Notes: generated by a model from the letters alone, not told the origin. Counted from the stretch's first letter, positions 1 to 11,435 are shown. The stretch is DNA of 64,000 nt from Allacma fusca (GCA_947179485.1 OX359245.1:229001-293000), one strand, 5' to 3'. Program-made: numbers and translations.

Positions 1-130
1 GGAGATTTGAAGTTAGCGCTGAGAGTAGGAGTAGGAGTTTTACATTCTCAGTAAGACTACGAGTGGGCAAGAGTAGGAGTGGTAGATTTGTTCTCTAAGG
101 GACTGCGAGTGTGAGTGCGAGTGGGAAAAA
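1..130. repeat. Degenerate AGGAGT / GCGAGT word repeat
   Basis: A run of imperfect GAGT-containing words (AGGAGT, GCGAGT, GTGAGT) starts at the window edge and stops near 130. The same GAGTGC vocabulary forms the ends of the hAT element at 10,534-11,416, so this may be one arm of a related element cut by the window boundary. No partner arm or target duplication is visible. No coding sense is seen. Confidence 0.5.
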
Positions 131-145
131 AACCTACATCTATGG

Positions 146-1447
146 TATAATGTAGTCACTTACTCGTACCCAGGACCATAGTACCCGGGTGTTTGGATAC
201 GTTGATAATTGTGACATTTTGATGAATTTTATACCATCATGCCCGTACGTTGTAAACTTCTGGCTTTCTGGAGTTTCTGAATAGCTAAAAGGTTTATTAA
301 TACCCCCTTATAACACAACACTCGTATGTTCGCAAACTTGGTTTGGCCCATCTCGCCCTCGTTAGCGGTGGAAATAGGATTTGCTTTAGAAATTTTTACA
401 AACATATAAGGGTCACTAATAGCATAAATTTGGTGAAGTACTGCAGCTATGGAAATATTTACAGATAAAATATAAAAACCACTGCCATATATACGTTGGT
501 AATACTCAATAGCACAAAAATAACATCCAACGGCATTGCGCATGCATTTGAGTCAAAGTGGCTGATTGTTATTAATGACTTAATTGTTGCGGCTTGTTAC
601 ATAGTACTGAACCATAGTCTATGCAGTTATAAATACCTCCAGACATGTGTTTGCCTTCAATTTTAAATATTAAGCATTGTTGTCTTGCAAAATGCCTTTT
701 TAAAATATGTTTAGATGGAGGTAATCCAATATGGTTGGTGATACCGGTCATATACTTCAAAAAAGATGTTTAATTTGTTATCTCATCTTATATTTTAAAC
801 ATTTTAGAAATCACATTTTTGTGACATCACATGTGTTCATCACATGACGCAAAATATACGATACGTGATCGTCGTAGGGTTTGGGTGGAAACAATGTAAT
901 AAAACACGCAGTATAAGATTAAAATCAATAGAGACATTTCCACTAATATTTTCCTATTGGAGTAGCTGGCTAACATGTGCTTATATAATGTTGTATAGAG
1001 TATAAATGAGCTTCTACCCATTTTTAATATTTTCTCGAAATTTGAAACAGAGGGTTTTTTATGGGATATATATAACATTAGAAAATTTTAAATCAGACGG
1101 AGCCTTATCTGTTCTTAGAAAATTAAGGTTGGACAAGGGGGACCCTCTGCTCACGAATTTCGAATTTAAAACTTCTGTGCGATTTCCGGCGCAAACCAGG
1201 GCGAGATGGCCCAAACATTTGGTTTCGCTGGGACATTGGGCCAGGTACCTAAGATCACACGAAATTCCATTCCGATCCCGAGTGGGCATGTGGCGAGGGT
1301 TACTTGTAAGCTATATGCATGCTACTCCATAAAGCCAGAAGTTTACATGAAGAAGATGGTATAAAATTCATCAAAATGTCACAATTCTCAACGTATCCAA
1401 ACACTCGGGTACAATGGTCCTGGGTACGAGTAAGTGACTACATTATA
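146..1447. mobile_element. Palindromic non-autonomous DNA element with long inverted repeats
   Basis: Positions 146 to about 265 reappear inverted at about 1331-1447 with high identity: TATAATGTAGTCACTTACTC at the left end and its complement at the right. Weaker inverted similarity continues inward to about 385 and 1180, sharing AGGGCGAGATGG. A TA dinucleotide lies at both outer edges, so a TA target duplication is possible but not proven. The inner right part (about 1010-1300) has a second, oppositely oriented copy at about 8868-9105, which shows it is a dispersed repeat. ORFs inside overlap on both strands and resemble nothing, so I read it as non-coding. It could also be the inner part of a larger element. 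Confidence 0.6.
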
Positions 1448-1454
1448 CACGTAC

Positions 1455-2065
1455 GCGGTGGGAATACACCCGTTTTGAAATCCTTGTACCCAATCCCATA
1501 CCCGTATCCGTACCTGAAATTTTGAGCCTACCAAAGTGTACCCAGGTAGTATTCGAAATTAATTGGGTACACGAAATTAGGAAGTATAAATAAGTAAACA
1601 TAAAAAGATTGATAACAAAATGAAAGTAGAGAATAGGATTCAGCAAAATTTTGTACGGTTGGTACTATTTACATGAATCTACAAGTTAATTTAATTTCTA
1701 AAATAAAATGCTTCTAGGTTTTCTACTCTTCAATGAAAATATACAATATCAAATACCGCTCTAGCTAGTCACAATTACACACTAAGCTGTCATACATTAT
1801 TGTACATAACATACTATTAACTACATTTAGAGAAATCGGGATATAAAGTACTAGAGTACGAGTACGGGTACGGCACTAAGATACCCCTGTACGGGTACAG
1901 GTTTCGAGTATTTTTATGGTATGGGTACAATGTGGGTGCAGGTACATGGATTGAGATTGCAATGTATGGGTATGAAAAATGTGTACCCGGATACTTGGGT
2001 ACAAGTACGGCTATAGATACCAGATATTGCAATACCCGCACTTTTCGTACCCGTGCTGAGCATTG
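1455..2065. repeat. GTACCC-word repeats with a hAT-like right end
   Basis: Degenerate GTACCC/GGGTAC words occupy 1480-1590 and 1850-2065, in opposite sense on the two sides of a plainer AT-rich centre. The right edge reads as the complement of CAATGCTCAGCACGGGTACG, close to the terminus of the hAT element at 44,635-46,395 (CAGTGCTYGGACTGGGTAC). I therefore take this as a relic of the same subfamily. The left terminus and target duplication could not be found. Confidence 0.5.
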
Positions 2066-2128
2066 TGTGACATACAGACCAACGGAACCCACTATTTATT
2101 AAGGCTGACCCAACCCTAAAAACTCACG

Positions 2129-2185
2129 AGATTAAATTATTTTTCACACATTTTATAAGTATATGTGTGCAAAATAATTTAATCT
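2129..2185. repeat. Near-perfect 57-bp hairpin
   Basis: AGATTAAATTATTTTTCACA at 2129 is followed after a short AT-rich loop by TGTGTGCAAAATAATTTAAT, its near-exact complement. The arms are about 23 bp and the loop about 10 nt. It lies upstream of the DUF7869-like gene. It could be a transposon subterminal hairpin, but no element boundary is provable. The stretch 2190-2604 shows no exon I can support. Confidence 0.6.
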
Positions 2186-2604
2186 GTATTAGTCTGATAC
2201 GGATAGTGATTACTTAATTGCAGCATGGGTTGCTGTCAACCACACAGTTGTGCATAGTTGTGCATTCTTAACATTTCTTAATTTTTTACAGGTAGGGGTA
2301 CGTGAAACGTACAATTCTCCACGTTAAATGTCATTTTAAATTTCTAGTTGTGAATTTCGGAAGGAAATTAAGTGGGCGCAAATATTTTAAATAACCACAA
2401 AGGATTTTTCAGGTCGCAGTTGTGTCTTAAAGTAGTACTCAGGGTATGAGTGAACTAGTTTTTGGTGGAATTTAGAAAATCTGAAGGGGCACCAAAAAAT
2501 GTTTACTTGCTAGTATTAGTAATTTGGATTAAATAATGGTAATAATTTCACATTTTGATTTGCTTATTTTGTAAGTAGTGTACATTTCTCGAATTTATTT
2601 TTAG

Positions 2605-4349
2605 AGGAAGATCTGTCGTTGTGTTAAATCGGGCTGTAATTTAGAGGCACATGTATATATTGGTTTCTATAATGAATTTCGTGCTGTCAATGGGGGCAAA
2701 CAAAACCAAATTCTCTCAGAATGCTTAGAAATTACTGAACCGGTGAAACGGCGTAAACCTGCCTTAAATTCCACGAGGGTCAAAACGAATACATACAGGT
2801 ATGTAAGTATTTTAGAAATATGTACACGACTTTAAAAGTGCTTACTTTAGGTACACGCTGAAGCTGAAGGGTAAACGTCATCCAGTTCGTCGCCGACGTC
2901 TGCTAGTCACATTTCGTACTACGCAACATCGATTACGTACGATTATTGCTAAAATGGAAGCCGGTAATCTTACATTTGAAGACGTCCGCGGGAAAACATG
3001 TGGGGTACATCCTCTAATGATGACTCCCGATTTCAAAGAAAAGATACGTTCTCATATCAGATCATTTCCAACATATGAATCACATTATTGCCGTGGCGAA
3101 GCTGGTACCCAGAGACTATATCTAGATGATGACCTAAGTGTGACAAAGATGTTGTCACTGTTTAACGAACGTCAAAAGAAACTGAAAGAACGGATATGCA
3201 AGTTTGATGCGTATAATCATATCTTTAAGACAGAGTTCGATTTGCGTTTTGGTTTACCAAGAAAAGATACTTGTAACTACTGTGATGCTCAAAAAGCCTT
3301 AATTTCGCGAACTTCGGACTGCTCTCAAAAGTCAGCAATGCAGCAAGCGCTCGATTTCCATCAAAAGGTTGTCAAAGCCGCTCGAACCATGCATAAAGAA
3401 GATGGAGCAAACGCGGATGGTGACATACACTCGATTGCTGCAGACATGCAGAAAGTAACAGTTGCGATAAACAAACGAACAAAAACGATGATATATAAAC
3501 ATGTGTGAAAATTTGATAATCTTGTTGCAGGTTCTTTTTGTACCAAAACGGAGCTGCAGCTCCGCTTATTTTAAAAGAAAGTTGAGCACCTGTAACCTGG
3601 GAATCCACAAGACAGGTCAGGAAGATGCAGGCATGTTTACTTGGGATGAGACAATTGCTGAACACAGTTCAAAAGATGTACTCAGTTGTGTATACAAATA
3701 CCTCACTACAAACTTCCAAACACTTCATGGAAATGAAACCCGGAGTATGATTATATGGTCCGATCGTTTTGTAGGACAATTTAACAATTGTTACATGCTA
3801 TTTTTCATGAAATATTTGGTCGATTCAAAGCTTTTTACAAGAGTCGAGCATAAAATGTTTGTAACTGGACACAGCTGGATGAGCTGCGATAGAGATTTCG
3901 GTCTCATCGAAACACGATATGGACAGGTTAACCCAATCATTCCACCTGATATTGACTATGTAGTGAGTTCCGCCAGGGTTAATAATCCTTTCTCGGTGAC
4001 CAAAATGACCAGACTTGACTTTTTTGATTTCACAGTTCTGACGAATTACGTTGCATTGCCGAATAATTTACAAGTGACGAAATACCATTGGTTTAAATGT
4101 GACATTTCCAATCCGAACATTATTTCGGCGAAATCATTTCACAATTCCAATGATTGGCAGACATTTAGACTGATTTTAAAAAACAAGGTAGGATTTAGTC
4201 GAATCAAAAAATTCCCATTGACATACACATGTGACATTCCAATTCAGATTGACAAAGCCAAGGACTTACGAAACCTAATGGAAAAAATATCCGACAAGAC
4301 AAAATACGCTTACTTTGACGACATAACCAGATTCGTGTTGAAAAATTAA
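2605..4349 (+). CDS. DUF7869-like transposase-type protein, three exons visible, 5' end missing
   Basis: Exons 2605-2798, 2851-3454 and 3531-4349 join in frame. The introns are 52 and 76 nt with GT/AG ends, and the product is about 538 residues plus an unseen N-terminus. Exon 1 has a Cys-rich start followed by a basic stretch. Exon 2 carries the zinc-ligand-like DTCNYCDAQK. Exon 3 has WSDRFVGQFNN (about residue 342) and GHSWMSCDRDFGLIE, the signatures I associate from memory with the DUF7869 family. That family is found in many copies in insects and cnidarians and has transposase-like Asp motifs. The reading frame is uninterrupted through all three exons, so this copy may be recent or functional. 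An ATG at 2954 is internal, because the frame clearly continues upstream through exon 1. Terminal repeats of a host transposon were not found. The name is inference; the exon structure is seen directly. Confidence 0.7.
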
Positions 4350-4389
4350 TAAGTTAGCTATAACGTTTTACCAAATAGAAGCTGTTCTG

Positions 4390-4395
4390 AATAAA
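4390..4395 (+). terminator. Poly(A) signal of the DUF7869-like gene
   Basis: AATAAA lies 41 nt after the stop codon of the upstream gene, with a second overlapping AATAAT/AATAAA-like run directly after it. Position and sequence suit a cleavage/polyadenylation signal. Confidence 0.5.
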
Positions 4396-4399
4396 AATA

Positions 4400-5188
4400 A
4401 TAAACGGTGTTTTGCATTACATATACGTAGCCCGTAGAATTATTACAATCCATTGCTGGGCAAAAAATATTCCTATATTAAATCCTACACACATTTTATA
4501 GCTTACAAAGAGTATACATTTTGCATACATAAATTTTTCCCAAAATTAAAACATACATACATGAACAATAACAATAAATGTATGCACAAAAACATATACA
4601 CATGCGCATAAAAGGTACGCTGAACGTTTTGAACCTTTACAAAAACTAATGAAGCCTGGCTTTTCCCTTGTATATTAGTTAAGTTTACAAAAACATTATT
4701 GATTTCTAGTTTTGTAGGTTTCAGTAAAAACGTATAGAAATCGTTTTCATTGTAGCAGAAAATAATATATGCGAATAAACCAATAGACAGACCGTGCCGA
4801 GAAACTAAAGATGGATCTGGTCATACACGACATAGGTATACCTAAATCTCCCAGCCTTTTAAGCATACATACTCGTAGATGTAATATTCATTTCATACAT
4901 AACTATTACGTTTTGTTTACTGGAAGCATGAAGCCTACATATATTGCATGTAAACATTCGGTAAATGTGCGAACATATATAGAAAACCCTGTATATTTAA
5001 TCATAAATATAAGATACGTTCCCAGCTTTGTTGCTATTCATTATTTACATTTAATTCGATTTACGCTTTTAATACATGCCTGCGCAAAGATTTCCAACTA
5101 ACTACGCATTGCATTATATAAAACTTCATATATAAAAAACACAACGGCGTCGAAGCTTTAATGGCATAACTCAGGCTAAAAACACCTT
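4400..5188. other. AT-rich intergenic stretch
   Basis: No gene, hairpin or clear repeat is seen. There are ACATAC/ATACAT-rich runs around 4500-4620 and some purine-poor stretches. The open frame at 4811-5101 has no recognisable motif and I treat it as chance. Confidence 0.4.
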
Positions 5189-5886
5189 GACACGTCAAAG
5201 TTAAATAATTTGGTCTCGCCTCGGTAGCTCTGGCCATCGGACATGTTTCCATGTCGAACTTTGGTTCCCTTCTGGGATCCTCAAGTCCGTCCAGCAGCCC
5301 TTACGCCTCAATAATGCCAGGGAGGGCTGCTGGACTAAGTTTTGTATATTCCCTTGCATGGCCATTGCTCCTTCGGGAAATGAGGACGGGCTTATGACTA
5401 CTAGAGTCTCCAAAAATTTGTCCCGGGTGACCTGTGGCCAGCCCGAAAACCGTGTCATGTTGTCATGAGCGTACAAAGTGACCTTAAGGCCCGCCGCTCG
5501 CCTCTTGCATGCCGTTGCTCCCTAGAGGCATAGGGAGGGGCTAGCGTTGTGCGCAGCGATTTCCAACTATTTTGAAAAAGTCTCAACATGCCCCAATCCG
5601 CGCTGTTGGGAAAGAACTTGGTCTCGCCTCCCACAGTCCTTCCCGACTCCACAATTTCGGGACCCCTTGATTGCCGGGTCTCCCTAGGGGTATCGGGAGG
5701 GGCAAAAGGCTCCGCAGAGACCTCCGGACATGTCCAAGTTATATAATTTGGTCTCGTCTCGGCAGCTCTGGCCATCTGACATGTTTCCATGTCCAACTTT
5801 GGTTCCCTTCTGGGATCCTCAAGTCCGTCCAGCAGCCCTTACGCCTCAATAATGCCAGGGAGGGCTGCTGGACTAAGTTTTGTATG
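5189..5886. repeat. GC-rich repeat block with a duplicated 160-bp hairpin unit
   Basis: About 160 bp at 5189-5347 is repeated almost exactly at 5724-5886, about 536 bp later. A third, shorter match to the unit start (TTGGTCTCGCCTC) lies at 5618. Each full copy contains a perfect 13-bp hairpin, GTCCAGCAGCCCT with its complement, around a 21-nt loop. Two related smaller hairpins built on CTCCCTAG...GGGAGGGG lie between the copies. The block is far richer in GC than its surroundings. Open frames on the minus strand repeat the same peptide and appear to be by-products. It may be part of a retroelement or structural-RNA-derived repeat; the origin is not recognised. Confidence 0.6.
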
Positions 5887-5997
5887 TCTTTTTCGTGCCT
5901 TCCTTGTAGGGTCGAGTGATGATGGAAACACTGTTCTACTTTTTTATTTTTTTAGAAGAATTGAGCGATTGTTCGTCCAAATTCCACAATTATCGTT

Positions 5998-6265
5998 ACG
6001 CTCGCAAGATTGCTCTGTACACGGGTACGCATGAACAGAAACGGGTTTTTGAGCATACCGTTCCCGTTCCTGTTGGGTACAGATCCCATTCAGCCTGTAT
6101 TGCACCCGTTCCCATATGGGTTCCTGTTCCCACATACTATAATGGGAAAGGTTGGTTCCCAAACCTGTACCCACACTTTTGGGTGAAAACATTTTGCACC
6201 CATATGATACCCGTTCCCGTTCCTGCACCCAAACACCCGGGTGTGACCCGTTCCCATGACAGGCA
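5998..6265. repeat. CCCGTTCC-word repeats, probable hAT remnant
   Basis: Degenerate CCCGTTCC, GGGTAC and CCCATAT words fill this interval on both sense orientations. The right edge (CCATGACAGGCACTG) reads in complement as CAGTGCCTGTCATGGGAACG, which resembles hAT termini. No left terminus or 8-bp duplication was found, so boundaries are approximate. Confidence 0.4.
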
Positions 6266-6269
6266 CTGG

Positions 6270-8150
6270 GGTGAAGTGAACAGCCCAAAAAATATTTGTA
6301 GCTCAATTATTTTAGGACCAATTCACAATAACATCTCCCAGTTCAATAGAATTTTTTATTATTGAGAGCTTTTCACTCAAGAGCCATCCTGTCAGTAGTC
6401 AATTATACGTTTTCAAAATAAACTAAAATTAAAAACTACTATTGGTTTGACATTGCTTTGTCGCACATCATATCAATAAGTACAGAGATCAATAAGGGTT
6501 AGAAAGCTATGACAATGAAAATAAAGTGTCAAATTAATTTACTTGGAAACTTTCCATGAAAATTACATTTTAGGAGAAGCTGATGTGATCATTAGGATTG
6601 AAGCCTTATTTCTGTATTGAAACAACGGATGGAAAGTGTTTTTGAAAACAAAAATTGCACGGAAAAAATGAGCAATCGATTTCATAACATAAATAAAAAT
6701 ACTAAAGTTATAATTGGACTAAACGAACATAAAACGTAAATGAATTTTTGTGACAGATTTTGCCCAGTTGTACGTCATTAAAGCCAATGAGACAAATTTT
6801 AGCCAATGCGAAGTTCATGTATCGATACTCGAAATGCGACATTTCTTTAAAAGTTAAAAGGGATTTAAAATGCAAGTCATAAACTGGGAACGACCTTCTT
6901 TCCTATAAAAAATTATGCAATTTGTCATTAAGCCATACCGTTTTAAAAGTGACATGGGACGACAGCAAAAATAAAATACCTGTAGAACATAAATTGATTT
7001 CTAAATATTTACGACTTTCACGCCGTCCCAAATATATCTATAATCAGCATTCACGTTGCATAAATTATAGTTAGAGTAGGAGATGCATTACTAAAACAGC
7101 TATGATAATAATTTTTGAGGGGTCTTACTTCTTTGCTAACTTAAAAATAAATGGAAAAGAATGCTCCAGCTGAATATTGGGCTTGAGGAGTTTTTGAAAT
7201 TGGTAAGTATGAAATTGGAGACAATTTATGTTTTACGTAGACTGGGGTTTACAAATAAATAAATATTGACCTCGGTCGATTTCTAGGCGCAGACGTTTTA
7301 GCAAGACCCTTTGTCACAATAGGGTCTATGTTTTTTGAAAATGTAGCAAAACTTGAGTAAAATAAATTTTTATGCAACACGCATGCAGAAATTTTAGCTG
7401 TCACATTTTGCCAAAATATTTGAATCACCCAGTTAATTATCTTTCAGATTTTCTAATTTTTGATTTAAAATGAAGGAAGTGATTTGGGACTTCCAGAAAA
7501 ATTATACATTTGTGATGCATAAATTGCTTGTTAAATGTTTAGATATTTCACGTCGATTTACATATTTTTGGGCAGTAATAGCATTTATTAACGTAGATCA
7601 ACGAAATAGGCATTACGAATGTAAGGGAATGTTGAATAATTAAAAGATCTTTATTCATGTCGATACTTTGGTCTGAGCTTCTAGTACCTTGCTATGCTTT
7701 TGTATATTAGATTTTTTACATACTGTCCTTAAATATAAACTATCACTTTGCTCATTTAAGTTCCGCATTTATCAGATTGAAAGTAGAAAACACATTTTGT
7801 ATTTACTTGCTTTGAATGACAATCATCAAATGTGTTGGGAATAAATAATTTAATAAACAATTTGGACGGAATGAAATGAAAAAATTTGAAAATACTTCCG
7901 ATCCGACGCCATCTGTTCTCCAAGAAGTTGAATTGTTACAACAAAATAGGTTGAAAAATGCTAACGATATCAAAAATATATTTTATTAGTAAATCTAACG
8001 TGTAGGGATTACACATCAAAATGTTTACAATTAATAACACTTCCGCCATCTCAGTTTGCGAGAGATACTACTTTTTAAAGAAAACGTAAAACAAATCCCA
8101 CATTCGATTTTTGGCAAAAACTTGAAATTTTGTTCCTATATCCACAGGAC
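6270..8150. repeat. Decayed ACGCC-box repeat background, segment 1
   Basis: No gene. The segment is made of blocks that recur elsewhere. 6300-6440 matches 13,440-13,560 and 29,575-29,650. 7010-7310 (TTTCACGCCGTCCCAAATAT, then the run with ATGCATTACTAAAAC) matches 15,540-15,570 and 15,970-16,190. 7310-7450 matches 18,120-18,300. The box GACGCCATCTGTTCTCCAAG is at about 7900. Similarity is by eye, roughly 75-85 percent. Confidence 0.55.
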
Positions 8151-8154
8151 CATG

Positions 8155-8519
8155 TTGAAATGTAATCTGCGGGCAAGACGGGAAGATTCTTCCCAGAGAA
8201 AAAATAATTCTCACGGAAAATCTGCGAACAGGGATTTTCGATAAACTTGTTTTTGACAGTCATTCTCAAATGTGTTGGTGTGCTTCAGGAAATTTGTTCT
8301 GCAAACAAGGATTGAAGGATTGTTAGATTGGTTGATCTTATTTGACAGGGATTTGACGTCTTGCGGAGAAATTATTTTTCCCAACAGGGATTTTAAAATG
8401 GTTGACCTTTTTCAGCAGGGACTATTAAAATCATTGAGGATCTCCCTGCAGTGACATTTGATTCAGCAGGGAAATTCAGATACGATCTTCTAGAGATATT
8501 TACAAAACTGCGACCCCTG
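8155..8519. mobile_element. CAGGGATTTT-word element, copy 1
   Basis: Iterated words of the form CAGGGATTTTnAAAATnGTTGA fill this interval. The right end reads in complement CAGGGGTCGCAGTTTTGTAA, matching the terminus of the copy at 35,101-35,525. Both copies share GACGGGAAGA(A)TCTTCCC near the left end. The left boundary is placed only by comparison with the flank of a paralogous repeat at about 29,460, and target duplications are not convincing here. Confidence 0.5.
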
Positions 8520-8639
8520 GAATGAAACAATACAGAAGGTAGGCCATGGGGAGGCTTAGAAGACGTTAATGTTTTAAAACATTTAGAGACGTCAATCCTA
8601 CACAAATACGAATCTTGTGTTATATTTCATCCGAGAAAC

Positions 8640-8840
8640 TGGGGCATTTAATTTTATTATTTCCGGAAATAAATTCCGAATATCCATTTTTGGTATACTA
8701 AGAAATAAATTCTCACTTGTCCCAATAAGTAGGATTTAATGGGATCATTGTATGTGTGAATATGCTAGGTAGGTCAAAGTTTTCAGGAATCACTGAACGT
8801 TTTAAATATGGGTTGAAAATTAAGTCCCAAAAGTAAAACC
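8640..8840. repeat. Recurrent block 'TTTATTATTTCC...TTAAGTCCCAAAAG' (copy of 5)
   Basis: This ~200-bp block contains ATAAATTCCG, AATAAATTCTCACTTG and CACTGAACGTTTTAAATATG, and ends in AAAATTAAGTCCCAAAAG. It recurs at about 9545-9755, 15,690-15,885, 19,810-20,030 and, more diverged, 41,850-42,040, always in plus orientation. It is part of the same decayed repeat background. Confidence 0.65.
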
Positions 8841-8867
8841 AATTTTTTTGCCTACACTAACAAGTAA

Positions 8868-9105
8868 CCCACACCCCATGCCCACTCGGGATTGGAATGA
8901 AATTTTGTGGGAATTTAGGTACCTGGCCCAATGTCCCATCCAGAGCAAACGTTTGTGCCATCTTGCCCTGGTTTGCGAGGGAAATCGCGCTTAATTTTAA
9001 GTTCTAATCGTGAACAAAAGGTCCCCCATGTCCAACCTAAATTTTCCAATGTTAAATCCCATAGGAGAACTCCATTTTCAAATTTCGCGAAACAAAATGC
9101 TAAAA
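8868..9105 (-). mobile_element. Second copy of the inner part of the 146-1447 element
   Basis: In reverse complement this stretch matches about 1010-1300. Shared landmarks include AAACCAGGGCRAGATGGC, GGGACATTGGGCCAGGTACC and ATCCCGAGTGGGCATG. It interrupts the background between two copies of the 8640-type block. The open frames on both strands here are shared by-products of the repeat. Confidence 0.65.
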
Positions 9106-9119
9106 ATGTGTAACAGATC

Positions 9120-10530
9120 ATTAATATGCCAGGGCAGATTCAGTATTCTATTTCATAGTGTAATAATCATGCATGATAGTATAATGTTTTATGTATCTAT
9201 TTCTGTATAAATGATTATTACATATTAAAGCACCACTTTTAGCACTACTGCCACTACTTCATTAATAACAGTATTTGAAATTCTAAATAGTTTTAGAAAT
9301 TTTACAAAAAATGTTGAAATTGTTCAACCTATAAATATTGTTTCACCTATATATAAAATCCTATTGTTACCATTTCACGTCAATTAAATTTACTTTGGAA
9401 GTAAGGTATGCATGGCTCATAAATAGATTTGAATGTGATTACAAAATAATGCAGCCGGTAAACAATGGGCAGAAAGGGAGACATTAACATTTTTATAACA
9501 TCTACAAACGTCGATCATGTGCAAATACGAATCTCGTATTCTAATTCGTCTGAAGAACTTGAGGATTTAATTTTATTATTTCCATTAATAAATTCCGTAT
9601 ACCCATTTGTGAGATATTAAAAAAATAAATTCATACTTGCCCCAAAATTTAGGATTTAATGTGAACATTGCATGTGTGTATGACCAAAATTTTCAGGACT
9701 CACTGAACGTTTTAAACATGGGTTGAAAATTAAGTCCCAAAAGCAATAAACAAAAATTTCTTTGGATATACTGAGCTCAAGTTTTTGTTTGGAATTGTTC
9801 ATACGGTCATTAAATTAAAAAAGAAAATCTGGCAAAAAACTTCTGCAAAGAAGTAGAGAAGAGTCTTCTTTTATATTTTATAATAATAATAATAATAATA
9901 ATAATAGTATTTATTCAGTCGATTTGGCCTGTGGCCCTTACAACAATTAACAGCGGTTTTCTTATTCTAAGTATTTTATTTAAATTTTATTATAAAAGAC
10001 ATACCGAAAATTCTTTTCAACTTCACATGTATGTACATCAAAATTTTTTTAAATTATTTATCAAATTGACTGCCACAGTTTTAATTCAAAATTACCGGCT
10101 AAGATTTTTTCGAATTCGAGCGTGTTTTTAAATGGCATTTATCAAATTCCTGTTTTCAGTTTCCCATTTTATAAAAGAAATCTAAAGTTCAATCGAGATT
10201 TATTATGTTAGATACTCTGAAGTGTTCAAGATCCACAATTCGTTCAAAAACTTAACCACATGGTTGCAAGTCTTCTGGTTCTTCAGTGCATTATTAATTA
10301 TACAAAATATTTGAATGTACAGTAAAATGTATTGCTGGATGTCTTAATTACAATTATTTAAATCGCTAGTTTTTTTGTCGCCTAGATTTTTTAAAAATAT
10401 TTTAACATTAACGCCACATTAGACATTCTTCCGGGAAGCTCAGGGAATCTCCCTAAAGCTTATAATAAGTGACAATCCTCTCTTCTAAGTTGAAAGAGTG
10501 GATAGTCTCCGGTCTCCGTCTCCGTGTTCG
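9120..10530. repeat. Decayed ACGCC-box repeat background, segment 2
   Basis: No gene. It holds the second copy of the 8640-type block (9545-9755). A box at about 10,375-10,440 (CGCCTAGATTTTTTAAAAAT, then ACATTAACGCCACATTAGAC) recurs at 15,000, 16,460, 23,040, 28,745, 39,030 and 52,345. The AT-rich remainder also resembles 16,350-16,440. Confidence 0.55.
9880..9950 (-). repeat. LINE/SINE-like 3' tail with (ATT)n microsatellite
   Basis: On the minus strand the sequence runs GTTGTAAGGGCCAC...AATAAATAC and then an (ATT)n tract (plus-strand AAT repeats 9881-9906). The same arrangement, GGCCCTTACAAC next to a tri- or tetranucleotide tract, occurs at 27,801 and 57,620. A conserved end adjoining a microsatellite is typical of non-LTR or SINE insertions. 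Confidence 0.5.
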
Positions 10531-10533
10531 TGA

Positions 10534-11416
10534 CATACCTGGGCGTTTCGTTTGCACTCGCACTCACCTCGCACTCAATTACAATGGTGGATCTTTAAAC
10601 TCCCCTCGCGCTCGCACTCATGAGTTGTGCCCCGCTGCACTCAAACTCCTGCCTCAAAGTACTCTCCCAAACTTTTTGCACTCGCACTCATATCTTGAGT
10701 GCCCTCATAGCCCTCTCGCACCATCGAGTGGGTGTTATAATTAATGGCTGGATTGAATACCCGGATCTCCTTTACCAACAACGTTTTTTTCGAAAACAAC
10801 GTCTCACAATTAGTTTTGTGGTTACTTGTGATAGATCTCACCCCTCTCAATGAACTTGGTGTTTCATCATGTTCCCCCGTTTTAGCTAATACAAGATAAT
10901 ACTAAATATGTATTTATACTTCATTTTGTGGAAATTTTTTAATATTTCTCAAATGATTCCTTGACAAATTAGTCAAAGCAGCTGTATTTGATGGGGCTCA
11001 ATTTTTTCCTCAAATTACAATTTAGAAGTCCTGATACCTCTGAAAAAATTAACTAAAGTCCAGGGATGTGGAATATTTTGAGATGTTGTATTTGAAATAG
11101 TACTTGAAATGCATTCCGTATTTTGTGTTTAGTATTTTTCAAGTCGTAAATTTTGTTAAGGTATTTTGCATTTGACATTTTGTAAGTACTATACTTTCTT
11201 GTGTATTTTCTATTTCGTATACCCTAGTTGTGAGTGCAAAACACTGCACTCAGCCTCTGCCTCTTGAGTGCACATAATTTGAATGATCACTTTACCTCAT
11301 TACTGTGAGCGCAGAAATTTCAAATCGGAACTCGCACTCGCACTCAATTTGAGTGCGTTGAGTGCGAGGCTGAGTGCGAGGCATGTACTCAATGAGTGCG
11401 AGTGCGCCCAGGTATG
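10534..11416. mobile_element. hAT-type non-autonomous element, GAGTGC-word ends
   Basis: Terminal inverted repeats CATACCTGGGCG / CGCCCAGGTATG are flanked by a perfect 8-bp duplication GTTCGTGA (10,526-10,533 and 11,417-11,424). The 883-bp element has arms made of degenerate GCACTC/GAGTGC words in opposite orientations (10,550-10,730 and 11,225-11,405). The central part is AT-rich with no coding sense. Eight-bp duplications and long subterminal word arrays fit the hAT superfamily. Its terminus is related to that of the element at 40,879. Confidence 0.85.
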
Positions 11417-11435
11417 GTTCGTGATGGTAAGATTC

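Noticed and set aside
1006-1332. Plus-strand 108-codon frame as a gene
   Set aside because: The same sequence recurs inverted at 8868-9105 with stops in different places, and lies in the palindromic element.
5201-5796. Two minus-strand frames of 91 and 113 codons
   Set aside because: They encode the same duplicated repeat peptide and lack any recognised domain. The GC-rich repeat explains their length.
10469-10853. Overlapping frames on both strands in the GAGTGC words
   Set aside because: They lie in the arm of a hAT element and consist of translated word repeats.
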